Of a stretch of DNA of 64,000 nt, positions 21,921 through 33,314 are shown in pieces. This DNA comes from Mesodorylaimus sp. YZB2_4 (taxonomy: Eukaryota; Nematoda; Enoplea; Dorylaimida; Dorylaimidae): assembly GCA_030248295.1 (NCBI GenBank), contig JASANH010000220.1, positions 558,001 through 622,000 on the forward strand, given 5' to 3'. Position 1 is the first letter of the stretch. Each line of letters begins with the position of its first letter. The position numbers were made by a program, and so were the translations under genes. Under the pieces are notes generated by a model. It was not told where the DNA came from and did not search any database. It saw only the letters and a list, made by a program, of their open reading frames with translations.

Positions 21921-23483
21921 TTAATAAATCATACACGAGGTGTCGTGAACTGTGTGGGTTCGTTCCTTGGCTCAGGCCCTCTACATATTAGCTTGCCCCT
22001 ACGATAGGTCAAGGATTTTTAACCACGGCTGGTCGATTCTCGAGGAACTCGCCTACAGAAGGACGCGTTTTGACGGCCCCACGGCGACTTTGTGTTGACT
22101 ACTGACCCCATCAATATGCGCATACTGTATTGCCACAGACGCTTATCAACTCGACACTGGCCTCTGCGCCACCTCGCCACCTTCGGCTTTCCTGGGACCA
22201 ACGAGCAGTTGACTCGCTGCTTCGACGACATTGGTTCAGTCGGTCTGAACGGAGAGTACAATCAGTAAAGCGTCGGATAGTCAATTTTCGATGTCGTCTG
22301 TGCCGACCACTTCTGTGTAAATGACGTTGACGTGGAGCACAAGCCCCACAACGCCGATCGCCGCCATCCAGTCGAGCCGGTCGACCAGTGCGTGCAAGCA
22401 TGTCGTCGTCCTGTATGTTCAAGCAGAGCAATGTCCTTGTCGCCGCGGAATCCTCAGACATGTCCGTCAGTGTGACATTTGCCCGGCCTGTAGCCAAGTC
22501 TGGCGAAGGACAGTCGACCTGCCACCACGCTGCGACTTCCGGCGAGTCGGACAGTGCAGCGTGGTTCAGGATTCGAGTTCACAACAGCGAGTGGTAGGTG
22601 TGTCCGATTTATGGCGACTGTTATATCGAGTTCGAGATTCAATTTTGCCACTACGAACTCTGTTTCCATCGCGCCCTTCACTTATACGGAGTCAAATGTG
22701 GCAGCGTCGGTGGTCGCTGAGAATCCTGGGGGTCAGGGTTCAACTTTACTTTCACTGGCCAGCTAATCAGAAGCGACAATTTGCAGTTTGGTAAGTGCGA
22801 ATGCTGTTTCTGCAGGCTGACCCAATCGGGCTAAGGCAGCAGCATCAATAAGTTCTAATGGTTTTTTTAGCGACCTTGGACCCTTCAACGAGCATATTTA
22901 GTGCGGTTGAGTCGCGAAGATGTCACCAGTGATACCAGCTTCTTCGTGCTACCGGTATCGATTTGTTTGCATGGTGAAGTGTGATGAATATTTTCTGGGG
23001 AGCTGTGTTCCTTGCGGTTACTGCCCTTATTTGCTGACGTGTTTGCTGAGCTCTAGTGTTTGTCAGTGAAGGAGTAACACATAGTGTCGAGGACATGATC
23101 AGGCGTGGCACACAAAACCCAGTCGACTTATCAGGAAAAATCGAAGCAGCTGCGCCAGGTTTTCACAAAAACCCAGTTCCGACTTTAAACTACGCGGTAG
23201 TTGCCATAAGATTCTTGAGAGTATTGACCAATCAGGTTTGTGGGGGCCGGGCTGCAGCGAATCAATACTTGCTGAAACAGGCTAGCTTTTTTCTTTTGAA
23301 GGACTTATTTCACTTGAGTTTTGTCTTCTAGCACTTCCAATAAGTTCCACATCTCAAATTTTTCAATGGTCATTTTTTTTGCGTTCACGAACAGCGACCT
23401 GATGCGTTATTCCTTTTAATTCTTTCTAGATCAGTTACATACAATTGGAGCGAATTAATTGGCCGACAAATATCAAGAATAAT

Positions 23484-24765
23484 ATGGCCGCCGTTCACGA
23501 GTGCAATCGGTGCGTTTATCTTAATTTCCCGATTTTCCGAGCTACCGATCGATCGATGATGGAGCGCCACGTGGCCGTCGTTCACGGCGGGGAAGCGTTT
23601 TCGACGCTGACTTGCGTTCCGTGCGGGGGCAAATATTTCGATATGGAAGACGTCGACGATCATTTGGCGGCCAGTCCGACGTGCGGTCCGAGAGCTGCAG
23701 TAAGTGGGCATTGACTGCCTCTTTTGGTTACGGGCTCCCCAAAGTTTGTAAGACATAATGGAACAATACGCAGCGTAGAGATTATTCAGGGCGTCCTCAC
23801 GACGCTTTTTTCTCAGGGCTTAGGATTTTCCTCGTGCCAGTTTTTTAGCCATTCTTTTTCGAGCGAGTCTTGTTTTTCTAGCTGGAGTACAGCCGAATGA
23901 TTCCTCCGGTCAAGCGGGCCTTCGATGAGTTGGTTAATCAGATGTTCAGTCCAGTCGACGAAGGTGATGCTGGCCAAGACGCGCCCATGCAAGTCGAGAA
24001 CGGAGGAGGCGACGCTCTGGCGCAGCAGCCCGTGTAAGTATATTGTCAAAATTTTGTTGGGCTCTTAGACTTCCTGCGATGGGTTGGTGGTCAAGCTTTT
24101 AGAGAGCCGCCTGATCGCCTGCTCCCACCGAATTTCCAGCCGCGCTTATAAATTCTTTTGTCCCGTTTCAGGCAGTCGCGAAAGGATTTGCTTATTCATA
24201 TCCGAGAGCTCCTAAAAAAGCGGTGCGCCAAGAACAGCATATCTTGCAATTTGTGCTCGAAATCGTTGAGCGTTACGAGGAAGCGCAATCTGGAGATCTC
24301 GTGCTTGCAACACGCCCGTTCTCACTCGCCATTCCAGTCGTTCAAATGCAAATTGTGCGAACTCAAAACTAAGCACCTTCCTCAAATATACTTCCACATC
24401 CGATCGAAGCACAATCGTCAAGCAGATAAAGACAGCAATTACGAAGATTCGACGGACTTTGACGAATTGTGGAACACGTTCAAACGTTGTTTCAAGGGCG
24501 AAGTGATGGACGCCGGAGACGTGGTGGTAGCTGATGGCAACGATGGAGTGGATGGGTAAGTTTTTCGAAGGGACAGGTGGTCGAGGAGTGGCTACTGTGC
24601 TGACTGGTCATTGCATGGCATTTCAGGCAAGGAAGTAGTTCGGGGGCGACGACGGCCAAGGGCAATTATTATTGCGGCCTGTGCGTTTTCTCGGTCATCT
24701 CGGACACGAAACAGAAGCTTCGCGATCACTTGAGTGGACAGCACGGCATCGAAGTGGATTGGTGA
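23484..24765 (+). CDS. C2H2-type zinc-finger protein, five fingers
   Basis: Unnamed zinc-finger protein, probably nucleic-acid binding. Exons: 23484-23699, 23882-24033, 24172-24555, 24627-24765; 891 nt, 296 residues, phases consistent. Cys/His pairs begin at CNRC, CVPC, CNLC, CKLC and CGLC, each followed by spaced His (or His/Cys), for example CGLCVFSVISDTKQ then HLSGQH. The second is C2HC-like. An acidic stretch (DFDELWNTFKRCFKGEVMDAG) separates fingers four and five. The ATG at 23484 is preceded by an in-frame stretch running back to a TTTCTAG acceptor at 23429, so an upstream exon is possible. The 3' end is also open to doubt. The TGA at 24763 overlaps a good GTGAGA donor, and a downstream AG at 24871 would add WKCMI in frame. 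I do not recognise the orthologue. Confidence 0.72.
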
Positions 24766-26232
24766 GAGTGGGAGTGCGCGCGGGAGCAGGGGGTAGCAAC
24801 ACGTGGATTGGAGTGTAGTATAGTTGAAGAGGGTTGAATTTTTCGTTTTCTGAGACATTGGTGCGTATGCAGGAAATGCATGATATGTAAGTTAAGGGGG
24901 TCATGGTTTTATGGGGTGGGGGGTCTTTTTTGTTGGAGTGTTGGAGTCTGTTATGTCCAGTAGTAGGATAGTAGGGGTGGAGAAAAGTAGGGTTGTCGGA
25001 GTGGTGATTAGTTGTTTCTCAAGTGCCAGTTTGGGACGATGTTGTATGTTTATTTGATGCGTGGTTATTGGAAGCGAAAAGTTTGGTTTGATGAAAGCTG
25101 TGTTGGGAAGATGTCTTTTGTGGTGTCCACTTCTTTGCTTCGCAGCACTGACTGTTGCTAGGGGGACAGGGTGGCTGATCTTGAGACTGTTGATCTTCAT
25201 TTTTCTGACATTCTGATCTGACACACAATCGACTCTTCCTTTGTTCTAGTCGTCCGAGTGGGCTCATCTGGCTAACAGGATTGTATGTACTGCATGGATT
25301 TTGGATGCCACGTACTCGAATGCATGCTTGGAGATAACATAGGTAATTGACTCTCCCTCCGCATATCTACGGGTACATGCAGTCCAGCTTCGATCGAACA
25401 CACCGAGCCGAACCAGGATCAGCGTTTTGAAGGCCAATTAGGACCAACCCGCCTGCCTTATATCATTTCACACTGACAGACAGTGCAAAAATAGAAAAGT
25501 TATCAGTTCAAATAGCATCTGGTGAAAGGACATTCATGAACTAGGAATTATCGTGGGCTTTTCTTGATCTTTACTGCAATCGAACAAGCGCCAGGTTTGC
25601 TAGGTACAAGCTTGCATGGTCTAGCCTGGATATAGCGGAAAAAATGTGGTTTATTTCGTTCCTGATTCGACTGGTTCGATCCTGGTTAACTGAAAATAGT
25701 CATCTGGTCCAGTTCGGGTCCTGGTTTGGCTCCAAAAGCTGAATGAATTAAACGCCAGAGGATAAGGGCGAGAATCTATCTAGTTGACTGCAGCATAATT
25801 AGTATTTTGTGCTTCTTGCGGGCTGTTTCGTTAGAGGAAACTGTTTCCTTTTTTAGTTTGCTATGATTGGTTGCGTCAAGTCCTGAAAATCCTCGAGTAT
25901 GCGCGCATAGTGGCTATGTCCTCGATCGCGGAAGGACTCGACCAGCTCATCGGAACCGAGAAGAGGACGTGAAAAGACTGGGGAGTCCACTAGTCAACAT
26001 CCGAATCCGTCAATGAGCAGTTGTAGAAGTGCACTTGCAATACAGTACCTGTCTTGGTTTGCAGATGGCCAACTGGAAGAATAAGATGCGAGTCGTGAAA
26101 GACAAGACACTTGGAGCAAGCAGAAAGCTCGCCACTGGCTTCCAAGGAATGAGATTCGTTTGGTCGAATAAGCCTTGTCCTTTTACGAGCAGGACAGTGC
26201 ATAAATCTTTGTAGAAGTGCCAGAAACTGTAG
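24766..26232. other. Intergenic region without a supported gene
   Basis: About 1.5 kb with no frame I can assign. At 25836-25925 a segment (GAAACTGTTTCCTTTTTTAG then TTTGCTATGATTGG) recurs, diverged, at 29105-29195. Around 25390-25720 there are GAACCAGGATC and GGTTCGATCCTGG runs in opposite orientation, which may be a worn inverted-repeat element, but the match is too short to call. Confidence 0.4.
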
Positions 26233-26966
26233 TCGAAGTTAAACGCGGAAGAAGCTCGAAGAAACAACCTGGACGCGGCCATTCAAATGGGGACCGCGCA
26301 GGAGTGCATGATCGGATTCGAGGACTACGTGCTTCAACAGCAAGTGGTGTGCGCCGAGGGAGACGAGTGCTGCCTCGGGTGCCTGAATCGATCCATGGAT
26401 GGCCCTCTGTTGGTCCAGCGGAATAAGCGTTCGTTCCTTAATGACCTGATTTAATCACTAACAAGTGTTCTTATTCAGCCGTGTCCCACAGGCGGCCTCC
26501 CGTGCTTGGACAGTGGCTGCAGAGAGTCGTTCCCGCTGGCAACATTGGTGCACGTGTTTATTGGTCATCAGTTGGCTCGTCTCGAAGAGCGGATCTGTTG
26601 CGATTTCTTAAGGGGGGCTGGGCTGCTTAATCTGTGCACGTTGGACTTTGTGCCCGGCGTCCACGCCTATGGATAAGGCGGTTGCATGTGCTACGGCTGC
26701 GAATAAGCCGAACTGATCGAGATCCCAGTCGACCAACTGAAAAAATGCGACGGCAGAAATCACAAATGTTACCGCCAATGATTTCACAAGTGCCGAAACT
26801 TCGGTCGTGCGAAACTGTCTCAAGTGCCATCAGTTGCTGGAGGTGCAAGGATGTCTGCCAGTGTGGAGCCAAAACGTGCTGCCCGTGCCGCGTACCCGCC
26901 AAGGACTACGACCACTTCTGTCAGAGCTTACCACACTGTAAACAGACTCGACCATATGACTGAGAA
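26233..26966 (+). pseudogene. Decayed RNF216/TRIAD3-like RBR E3 ubiquitin ligase
   Basis: Pieces in order on + match the RING-IBR-RING2 region of RNF216. First, AEEARRNNLDAAIQMGTAQE leads into the first RING. After a TTATTCAG acceptor at 26478 comes GLPCLDSGCRESFPLATL, as in RNF216-type RING1. Then VVRNCLKCHQLL, and last CQCGAKTCCPCRVPAKDYDH with FCQ, almost the family's RING2 end. The pieces do not join. The first exon ends without a GT donor in phase, and frame is lost near 26612 with a stop soon after. Stops follow near 26660 and 26700. About 11 bases are missing between the VQGC and CQCG parts, removing the stretch before the RING2 catalytic Cys region and shifting frame. The ECMIGFEDY piece has Gly where RING1 needs Cys. 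This is best read as a pseudogene; no intact copy is in the window. Confidence 0.75.
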
Positions 26967-27816
26967 GCATTTAGGCACCCTAGGCACCCAGGGAAGCCGT
27001 GCGCTGAGTGCACTCGCTACGTTCTGTGAGAAGATCCAAAGAGGGCGGACGAAACCTTGCGACAGAAACTACAGATTCAGCTGCCAGAAGACCTGTTTTA
27101 AAATGAGCTTTTTCTGACTCGACTCTGCCTCTGTCTAGCTTCCTTGTTTCAGAAATCGCCTTCTCTGGAAAGGAGGCCCCATGCGAGTGCTGCAGTGGCG
27201 CCGAATGCCAATGGCAAAGAACCAGACGCGCAGACAGGACCAACCGCCTCGCAGCGTATTTATTTCGCTGCCGGATAAAAACGACCAGTGTGAGGCGCGA
27301 GTCATAATGGCATGGTTCGTGACGTGTTGTTTTTGGGCATGCGAAAACCTGGACGTGCTTAGTAAACTAATGGATGGAACAGCTAGGATCGTCACACAAA
27401 AAGCATAACTGACGCAAAGTCACAAAAGCAGAGGCTAATTCCTTACAGTGGGTTCCGCATAGTGATGCTAGCATGCGAGGACTGGAGTCACATTCAGAAT
27501 TGGTGCCTCATTGCCTGACCCTCCTGATCAGATTGTATCTTTGCAGCAAGATCCTTCTTCTTGTCCAAGGGGCACGCATTACAAATATATGTAAACGCCT
27601 CCAATATTTGAGTACTACAAAGCGTAGCCATCGAAAACTTTGGACGGAGATGACAACTGAGTGATGAAATAAAAGATCGCAAATGAAGTGGCTGATGCTA
27701 GAAATAAGGAAGTACTGGCGCGGAATTATCAAATAGAGAACCAGTAAATCAGCTGCCAAGCACAACAAATATTCATATCTGGCCTCCGATCGGCCGGCGA
27801 TCAGGCTCTGAACTGA

Positions 27817-28190
27817 CTACACAGTTTGCGGTACGGCGTATGGAGTCAACAACACACCCAGTAGTCTTCCACACAGTTGCTTGGCTCTCAGAAACTTTTC
27901 TTGCATTTCTCCAAAGTCGAAGTCGTCCAGGCTGTCCTTGTCCTGTGCACTCATCAAAACTCCATCAAAATCGTACATTTCATCATCCAAAGCAAGCATT
28001 TCTTCGTACTCCTCGGCTGTTTGGTCACAAAACCTCCTCCGTGTACCGTCCACCATCGTTGCGGACGTCTCCTCGATTTCAGAATCAGACTCTTCTTATC
28101 GCAGGTACTTTTTGAAAAGGCCCTTAACTTTTGCCAGCAGCGTCAGAAGGGCAGGATCTCGACGAGAACGGCTGTTGCCGGCCAACTAAT
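27817..28190 (-). pseudogene. Acidic open frame interrupted by one stop (possible gene relic or exon)
   Basis: After a CCATTAG acceptor at about 28190, the minus strand reads open for 31 codons to KVKGLFKKYLR, then a TAA. It then continues open for over 80 codons with an acidic, protein-like composition: EESDSEIEETSA, QTAEEYEEMLALDDEMYDFD and SLDDFDFGEMQEKF. The bias toward Asp/Glu in a single frame on both sides of the stop is unlike random sequence. No family is recognised. It could be a pseudogene, or a true exon with the stop reflecting a base error. Confidence 0.3.
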
Positions 28191-29894
28191 GGCTTTTCTC
28201 TGGGTTCTATTCTTCTTTTGTCTGATTCTCTGTTAGCCAAGCAGCGAAGCAATTCTGAACCGTTAGTCCATTGTGATTCAAAGGATATCCCATAGAAGCC
28301 AGTAGACGACTGTTCAATGTGCAGCTCATTTGGACACTGACTGGGGCAGACAACATGCTCAGTGCTCAAAGCGAAATCGACCAAGCCATCATCTGCATCT
28401 GGCATCTGCCTCTCACGCTGAGTGCTTAGGACATTAGCGTAGGCACAGCATGCACTCGTGTGGAGGTGCTACAAGTTGAGACGCGCAGAGGAAGGCGCAC
28501 CGGCATCGTTGACGCATAGTCCAGTGCATCCTTGACATTTCTCCTTGTTATTTTTTGTATTACGACTTAGTAGGGAAATCAAGACCATACAGTATACTGA
28601 GACACATTGAAGAGAGAAAGGCGTACACTATAAGGGGGACCAAAGAAGGACTGCACGTACAAATGCACGCACTGACTAAAATGCGCTTCCCTCTTTCTTG
28701 AAACTGTTGCAACTGTCAAAGGGACTGAGCAGCATGCCACTGGTACAAGAGGAAGCGCTTTAACACAAGCAAGAATCCCACTGGAGAGAACATCAAGAAG
28801 CGGCACCATATTTATGAGTAAATAAAGTATTTTGCTAGAAGGACATTGACATTAAGCTTTTTCCCAGCCGCATGTATAAGTTTCGTGGGAGTTACGAGTC
28901 CAAACAGCAGGTGGTCAGCTGTCCAGACCGAATTCGCCAATTCATATCTCACAAAGTTTTGTGAAACCCCAGACCAAAATTTGCTCGATCTTGGACATGG
29001 CACCCAAACACGACGATCCGCCTCACGAGTAGTTGTACTACAGGGCTCTGAAACTGTCTCAAAAGTTCCCGCAGGTATATTGTGCTTTTTCATGCACTCT
29101 AATTAAAGAAAACTGTTCCCTTTTTCAGTTTGCTATGGATTGGTTGATGGCTATGGACATTGAACATGCAACAAGATCGTGACGGCTATGTCTGCACTAA
29201 TCGCAGCGTTTTGCAACATTCCCCTGCCAAACACCGAATGATACGATTACAATGAATAGCTTGACTAATGCAAGACTCGAGAGAATGGCATAAGATTCAT
29301 CATGTGATAAACCAAGCATTCTGAAAGCAAGCACTGGGCAAGTACTTTTCAGGTGTCGTTCGCATACAAAGTTGGATATCAGTCATCTGGTCTTTATAAG
29401 GCTACAGGAAATACGTGCGAGATGGTCAAACCGAAACCAGGCGAGCAGGGAGCGCTGAGGAGGAATGAGCAAGTACAACGTGGCGCACTTTTCAATCCCC
29501 GGTCGCCTGAAATGCACACAGAAATTAGCTCCCCTCGAGGGACTAACGATGTTATGTGGTTCGCTAGCCTATTGCGCTTCTTCCAAAGTACAGTATAAGT
29601 TCCGCTCATTGTAAGAGCGGCGAACGAATGCGCTTTTGGCATCTTCGCAGAAAATAGCCCTTGAGTCCTCAGGTACCGCGAGTCCCTTTTACTAGCACTT
29701 TATCGGTTCAGTACAACTAGGTCATCTAAGCATTCGCCAATATCCTGTGGTGTGCGAGGGTTTGCCCGTGCAGTGATCGTGAAGCTGCTTCTCCAGTTTG
29801 ATACCTACCCAACAGTGCTTGAGCCATGAACGCACTATCGCCTCCGCAGCAATCACGCCCACAAACAAAACCCCACCCATTGTGCGGACCATAT

Positions 29895-29976
29895 GTGGGC
29901 GTTAGAACACCGCCAGGGGCCTTTAGAGGTCGAGATGTGTGGGTGGGCAAGGTGTGAGGGCGGTGGTTACGCCCAC
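29895..29976. repeat. Inverted repeat (hairpin), arms about 18-20 bp
   Basis: GTGGGCGTTAGAACACCGCC at 29895-29914 faces GGCGGTGGTTACGCCCAC at 29959-29976. The arms pair over about 16 bases with a small internal bulge, enclosing a 44-base loop. It lies in noncoding DNA. It could be the core of a small inverted-repeat element or a structured RNA; nothing else supports either. Confidence 0.5.
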
Positions 29977-30607
29977 TATTGACATGTGTGGGATGTCATT
30001 AAAACAGTGTCGCCAGCACTGGGGCACACTTCCAATGCACGTAAGCGCAAACTCAAACCGCGGTGTCATCATAGTCTGGCCATTGAGCAAGAAACACGTG
30101 TCCTTTTCTGCCATGCACACACAGCGTACGTATCCTGGATCCTTCTTCGTCTCTTCAGGCAAGACATTAATCCTAACGTCACGACTGAACTGGAAGGAAC
30201 GATTGCTGTATGACCTGCGCGATTGACAATCACATGACAATAGACGGATTCAATCTAAAGAGTCTGTAGAAAGAGTCCATCACAAAAGGTGTGTCCTCTT
30301 CCACATGGGCTTTATTAATGAGTCCAAGTTAGGCATTTTCCACTCCAACTACATGCTTTGCCCGAAACCAGACCATTTCTAGTTTGGCTCTTTCGAATCC
30401 GGTTCCATTCTGTTTTCTTATTTTTGACCACTGCCTTCTGGTGTTGATTTTACTTGTTGCACGCCCATACTCTTCGCTAAAACCGGACGTGCCCTCCGTT
30501 TCGTCATTTTCAAATCCTTTATAACACACTTACTTCACCATTTTCGACATTGGGCGTGGATGCACCCGTGTTGACTGTTTGGTCTTGCACACACTCAACA
30601 AGACACC

Positions 30608-33314
30608 ATGGCTAGACTCGTACTCTTCTCCGCTTTATGCTGCCTTGCCATATCTGCCATATCCAATGCAGTACCATTGACTGATAGTCTGCTACGATTG
30701 TTGAATGACGCGGATGTCAAGTCACTTTTGGTGAGGTCATTTAAAATTTTTAGAGTTACTGCGTGAATTCAATTAGCAATTTTTGCAGGACACGTGCAAA
30801 TCGAAACCAGGAGGATGCAATTCGCAGAATGATAAAGCGAAGAAGAACAGAGCGGCTGTAAAAGAATCGTTGACCAGGGACCTTGGAGAAGGCCATTCCA
30901 AAGGAATATCAAATGCTGAAGCGGAGAAGTTATTACAAGGAACACAAAGCATCAAGGCAGCCTTAGCATTGGCTAATAAATTGACTGGGGTAGGTATCAG
31001 AAGGATATTTGTTGGTGCAAGGCTCCCAGGTTGGGCCATAAAAGCAGGCTGCCACTCTAAAGACCCTCAGAGTGTAAAGTAGCCCGGTGTAATAATCCCC
31101 ATCAGAGACAGTATTCATGAAGAATTTTCTCGCGAGCTTTCTGATGCAATGACCGTCTCACAGAGAGCGTTCATGAATATGGGCTCAGATGATTGGGTAG
31201 TTCGCATCAACTTTGACTTTCATTATTGAGGATAAAATAGAAAGCTTTAGGCACTGACTTTAGGCTTTAGGCTTTTAGCACTGACTTTGACGTCCAGAAA
31301 CTGTGTGACCAAAAAGAAGGCTACATCATTTTAGAGATCGTACAGGCTAGATCGGCTCGTCTAGCATTTGATCCGATGCTTGGGGCGTTACCCACAGGGT
31401 TATATTGTATTTCGCAGACCAGGTTGGAAGACCTGATTGGCTGCCTGGTCCTCCAGTCACCCTCAATTTCATAATACGCGACAAGTCAAAGTTAGACATT
31501 GCCCCTTTAACTGCCTTACATACATGCTGTGTGCCAAACCAAACGGTTTCTGGTCCGTCTCTCCTTCACGCACCTTCCCTTTTAGGTGGTGGGCTACGAC
31601 AACGGCCTACTTGCTGGCGATCGCGTGTTTAAAAATCAAGCCGATATTGATACCGTCCTCGGTCGCATCAAGGGCACTCTACCTTCTCTTGCAGTCGACC
31701 TGTCAAATCCGACCGCCGTCGTCCCACTCCTCGGTCAATTGGGCCGAAAGAAACGTGCCAACTCCTTGTCACTCGATTATTATCGAGGCAACCGCTGGCC
31801 TTCGAGCACCATCAACGTCTTCATCGATCCCAAAATCTTTACGTCGTCCGAATCCGCCATTATTCGCGATGCTTTGAGATCGATTACCAGCCAAGTGCCT
31901 TGTATGAAATTCGTTGAAAAAGCGCAAGAGCCATTCATCGATTACGTCAAGGTCCCAAAAGGCACTGACGATGGAACGTGAGTCAGGAAATCGGTTATCC
32001 TATTTTGCTTCAACACTGACCCCTTGCAGGTGCGGCTGGTCGTCTGTCGGTTATCAAAAGGGACGACGAAACGACGTCAACCTGAATTTTGGTAGCTCCA
32101 TCTGCAAACCAGTAAGCACTCCAGTGATGCCTATGTCAAAGGGCCCAAAAAGCATAGCGTCAGCTCACAGCACTGTTCAGGTCATGTTTAACTGCGATCC
32201 AAAGCAGCAAACACACTGGACCAGACTCTAAATAAATCAGACAAACCCAGGGCAACTATTACTTCAAATGAGTCGAAGGAGGGGAGATTATTTGAGGGGC
32301 TATTTGAAGGGAGACGGGAAATAGACGGGAATGCTGAGAATCAGACCAGATCCTGGGGAGGGGAATTAAAGTAGTGGACAAAGCCAAGGCCTCCGTGCTC
32401 AGAGTAAAATGTGCTATTGGCATGGATTATTCTCCGGCCTATCGGTCCCGCCACTCCGAAGTCAGGGCCGGCACGAGGCCGAGAGTTCGAGGTCAAGTGT
32501 CCGGCTTCGTTTTTAGGCATCCGTATAAGACTGGTCTTAAGTTCCTGGTCTGAACATGCTCTGTGAGCACTTCGGCCCCAGGTCCGTCAGAACCCCTTTG
32601 ACAGCCGATACCGAGTTGTGAGTCTACACGGCCTTCTTGGTGCGGAATGGTAAAGCTCATCGAGAAGTGTCCGTTGACTGGGTGGGGCTCCTGTGACTTG
32701 AGCCATCCTCTGATCAACCCTATTTCAAATGGCACTCATTTCAGGCCATCAAAGGTGTCATCGTGCACGAGACACTGCACGCACTCGGATTCGGTCACGA
32801 GCACCAACGCAATGATCGGGACAGTTACATGAGGGTGAACTGGAAGAACGTCGACCCGCAGGCATTGGACGTGTTCGACAAGGACAACCCTGACGACTAC
32901 AATCCATACGGCAAGCCATACAAGGAACTCTCAATCATGCACTACGATGTCTACGTAAGTGTCGGGGTCTTCTCCCATCGGCCACCGTCAACACTGCCCG
33001 TTTTAGGTCGGCGCTGCGGACTGGAACAAGCCCAGTATGACTCCTATCAAAAACCCTAAACTCGCGTCCAAGATAGGCAACGGAGACAGGATGGATGACA
33101 CAGATGCCGCTCTCCTAAAACGACTTTACTGCGGATCGCCCAGTACGTTTTCGCAGACCTTTTTGTCACTCATTTCCAAAAACCAACACCATCGTTTTCA
33201 GATTGTCGTGACGCTGGTCCCAACTGCGGCTGGCGAGCATTAGCGGGCGAATGCGACAAAATCAAAACAGCATGTCCGAAAAGTTGCGGCATCTGTGACA
33301 ACACTTCTGGTTAA
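30608..33314 (+). CDS. Astacin-family zinc metalloprotease with C-terminal ShK domain
   Basis: Secreted M12A endopeptidase. Exons: 30608-30730, 30789-30989, 31586-31977, 32030-32111, 32745-32954, 33007-33142, 33202-33314; 1257 nt, 418 residues, all phases consistent. A signal peptide is evident (MARLVLFSALCCLAISAIS). Residues from about 24 to 150 form a propeptide with LGRKKR just before the mature part, a likely basic processing site. The catalytic domain carries HETLHALGFGHEHQRNDRD, the full astacin signature with zinc ligands H274, H278 and H284 and catalytic E275. The Met-turn SIMHYD has M331 and Y333. The last exon encodes a six-cysteine ShK-type module (CRDAGPNC to SCGIC). This domain order is common among nematode NAS proteases, which act in cuticle, hatching or digestion. 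The substrate here is unknown. Intron 4 holds a dispersed repeat. Confidence 0.95.
31243..31290 (+). repeat. Short imperfect direct repeat with TTTAGGC words
   Basis: CTTTAGGCACTGACTTTAGG is followed by CTTTAGGCTTTTAGCACTGA, so a CACTGACTTT core and TTTAGGC words recur within 48 bases. TTAGGC is the nematode telomere unit, but the copies here are spaced irregularly, so an interstitial telomere patch is not claimed. The repeat lies in astacin intron 2. Confidence 0.4.
32441..32640 (+). repeat. Dispersed repeat, copy 2
   Basis: It lies within astacin intron 4 (32112-32744). Blocks shared with 21752-21920 include GAAGTCAGGGCCGG, CACGAGGCCGAG, AAGTTCCTGGTCTGAA, GTCCGTCAGAACCCCTTT and GAGTTGTGAGTCTACACGGC, in the same order. 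It differs by small insertions, so the copies are old. It is noncoding. Confidence 0.55.

Larger units (their letters stand above)
19865..23483. other. Repeat-rich intergenic block
   Basis: About 3.6 kb without an intact gene. It holds a tRNA-like relic (20281-20352, -), a SINE (20398-20565, +), an LTR-retrotransposon integrase scrap (20682-20915, -) and one copy of a dispersed repeat (about 21752-21920). The 5' exon of the SMYD gene may also lie here. Between 22150 and 22720 there are overlapping open frames on both strands. One minus-strand stretch preceded by ACATACAG encodes a hydrophobic segment (WMAAIGVVGLVLHVNVIY) before a stop, but no family is recognised. Confidence 0.6.
26967..30607. 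other. Gene-poor region with relic frames
   Basis: About 3.6 kb without an intact gene. After the RBR relic, a TTTCAG at 27152 precedes a Cys-rich snippet (EAPCECCSGAECQWQRT) that may be more relic. A minus-strand acidic frame broken by one stop lies at 27817-28190, a repeat segment at 29105-29195 and a hairpin at 29895-29976. The region ends with the promoter of the astacin gene. No RNA gene was seen. Confidence 0.5.

Noticed and set aside
24158..24559. Reading the third zinc-finger exon as a stand-alone gene
   Set aside because: It joins in phase with exons on both sides through good GT/AG sites, so it is an internal exon.
31243..31290. Interstitial telomeric TTAGGC repeat
   Set aside because: Only three irregularly spaced words within a larger direct repeat; not a true hexamer array.
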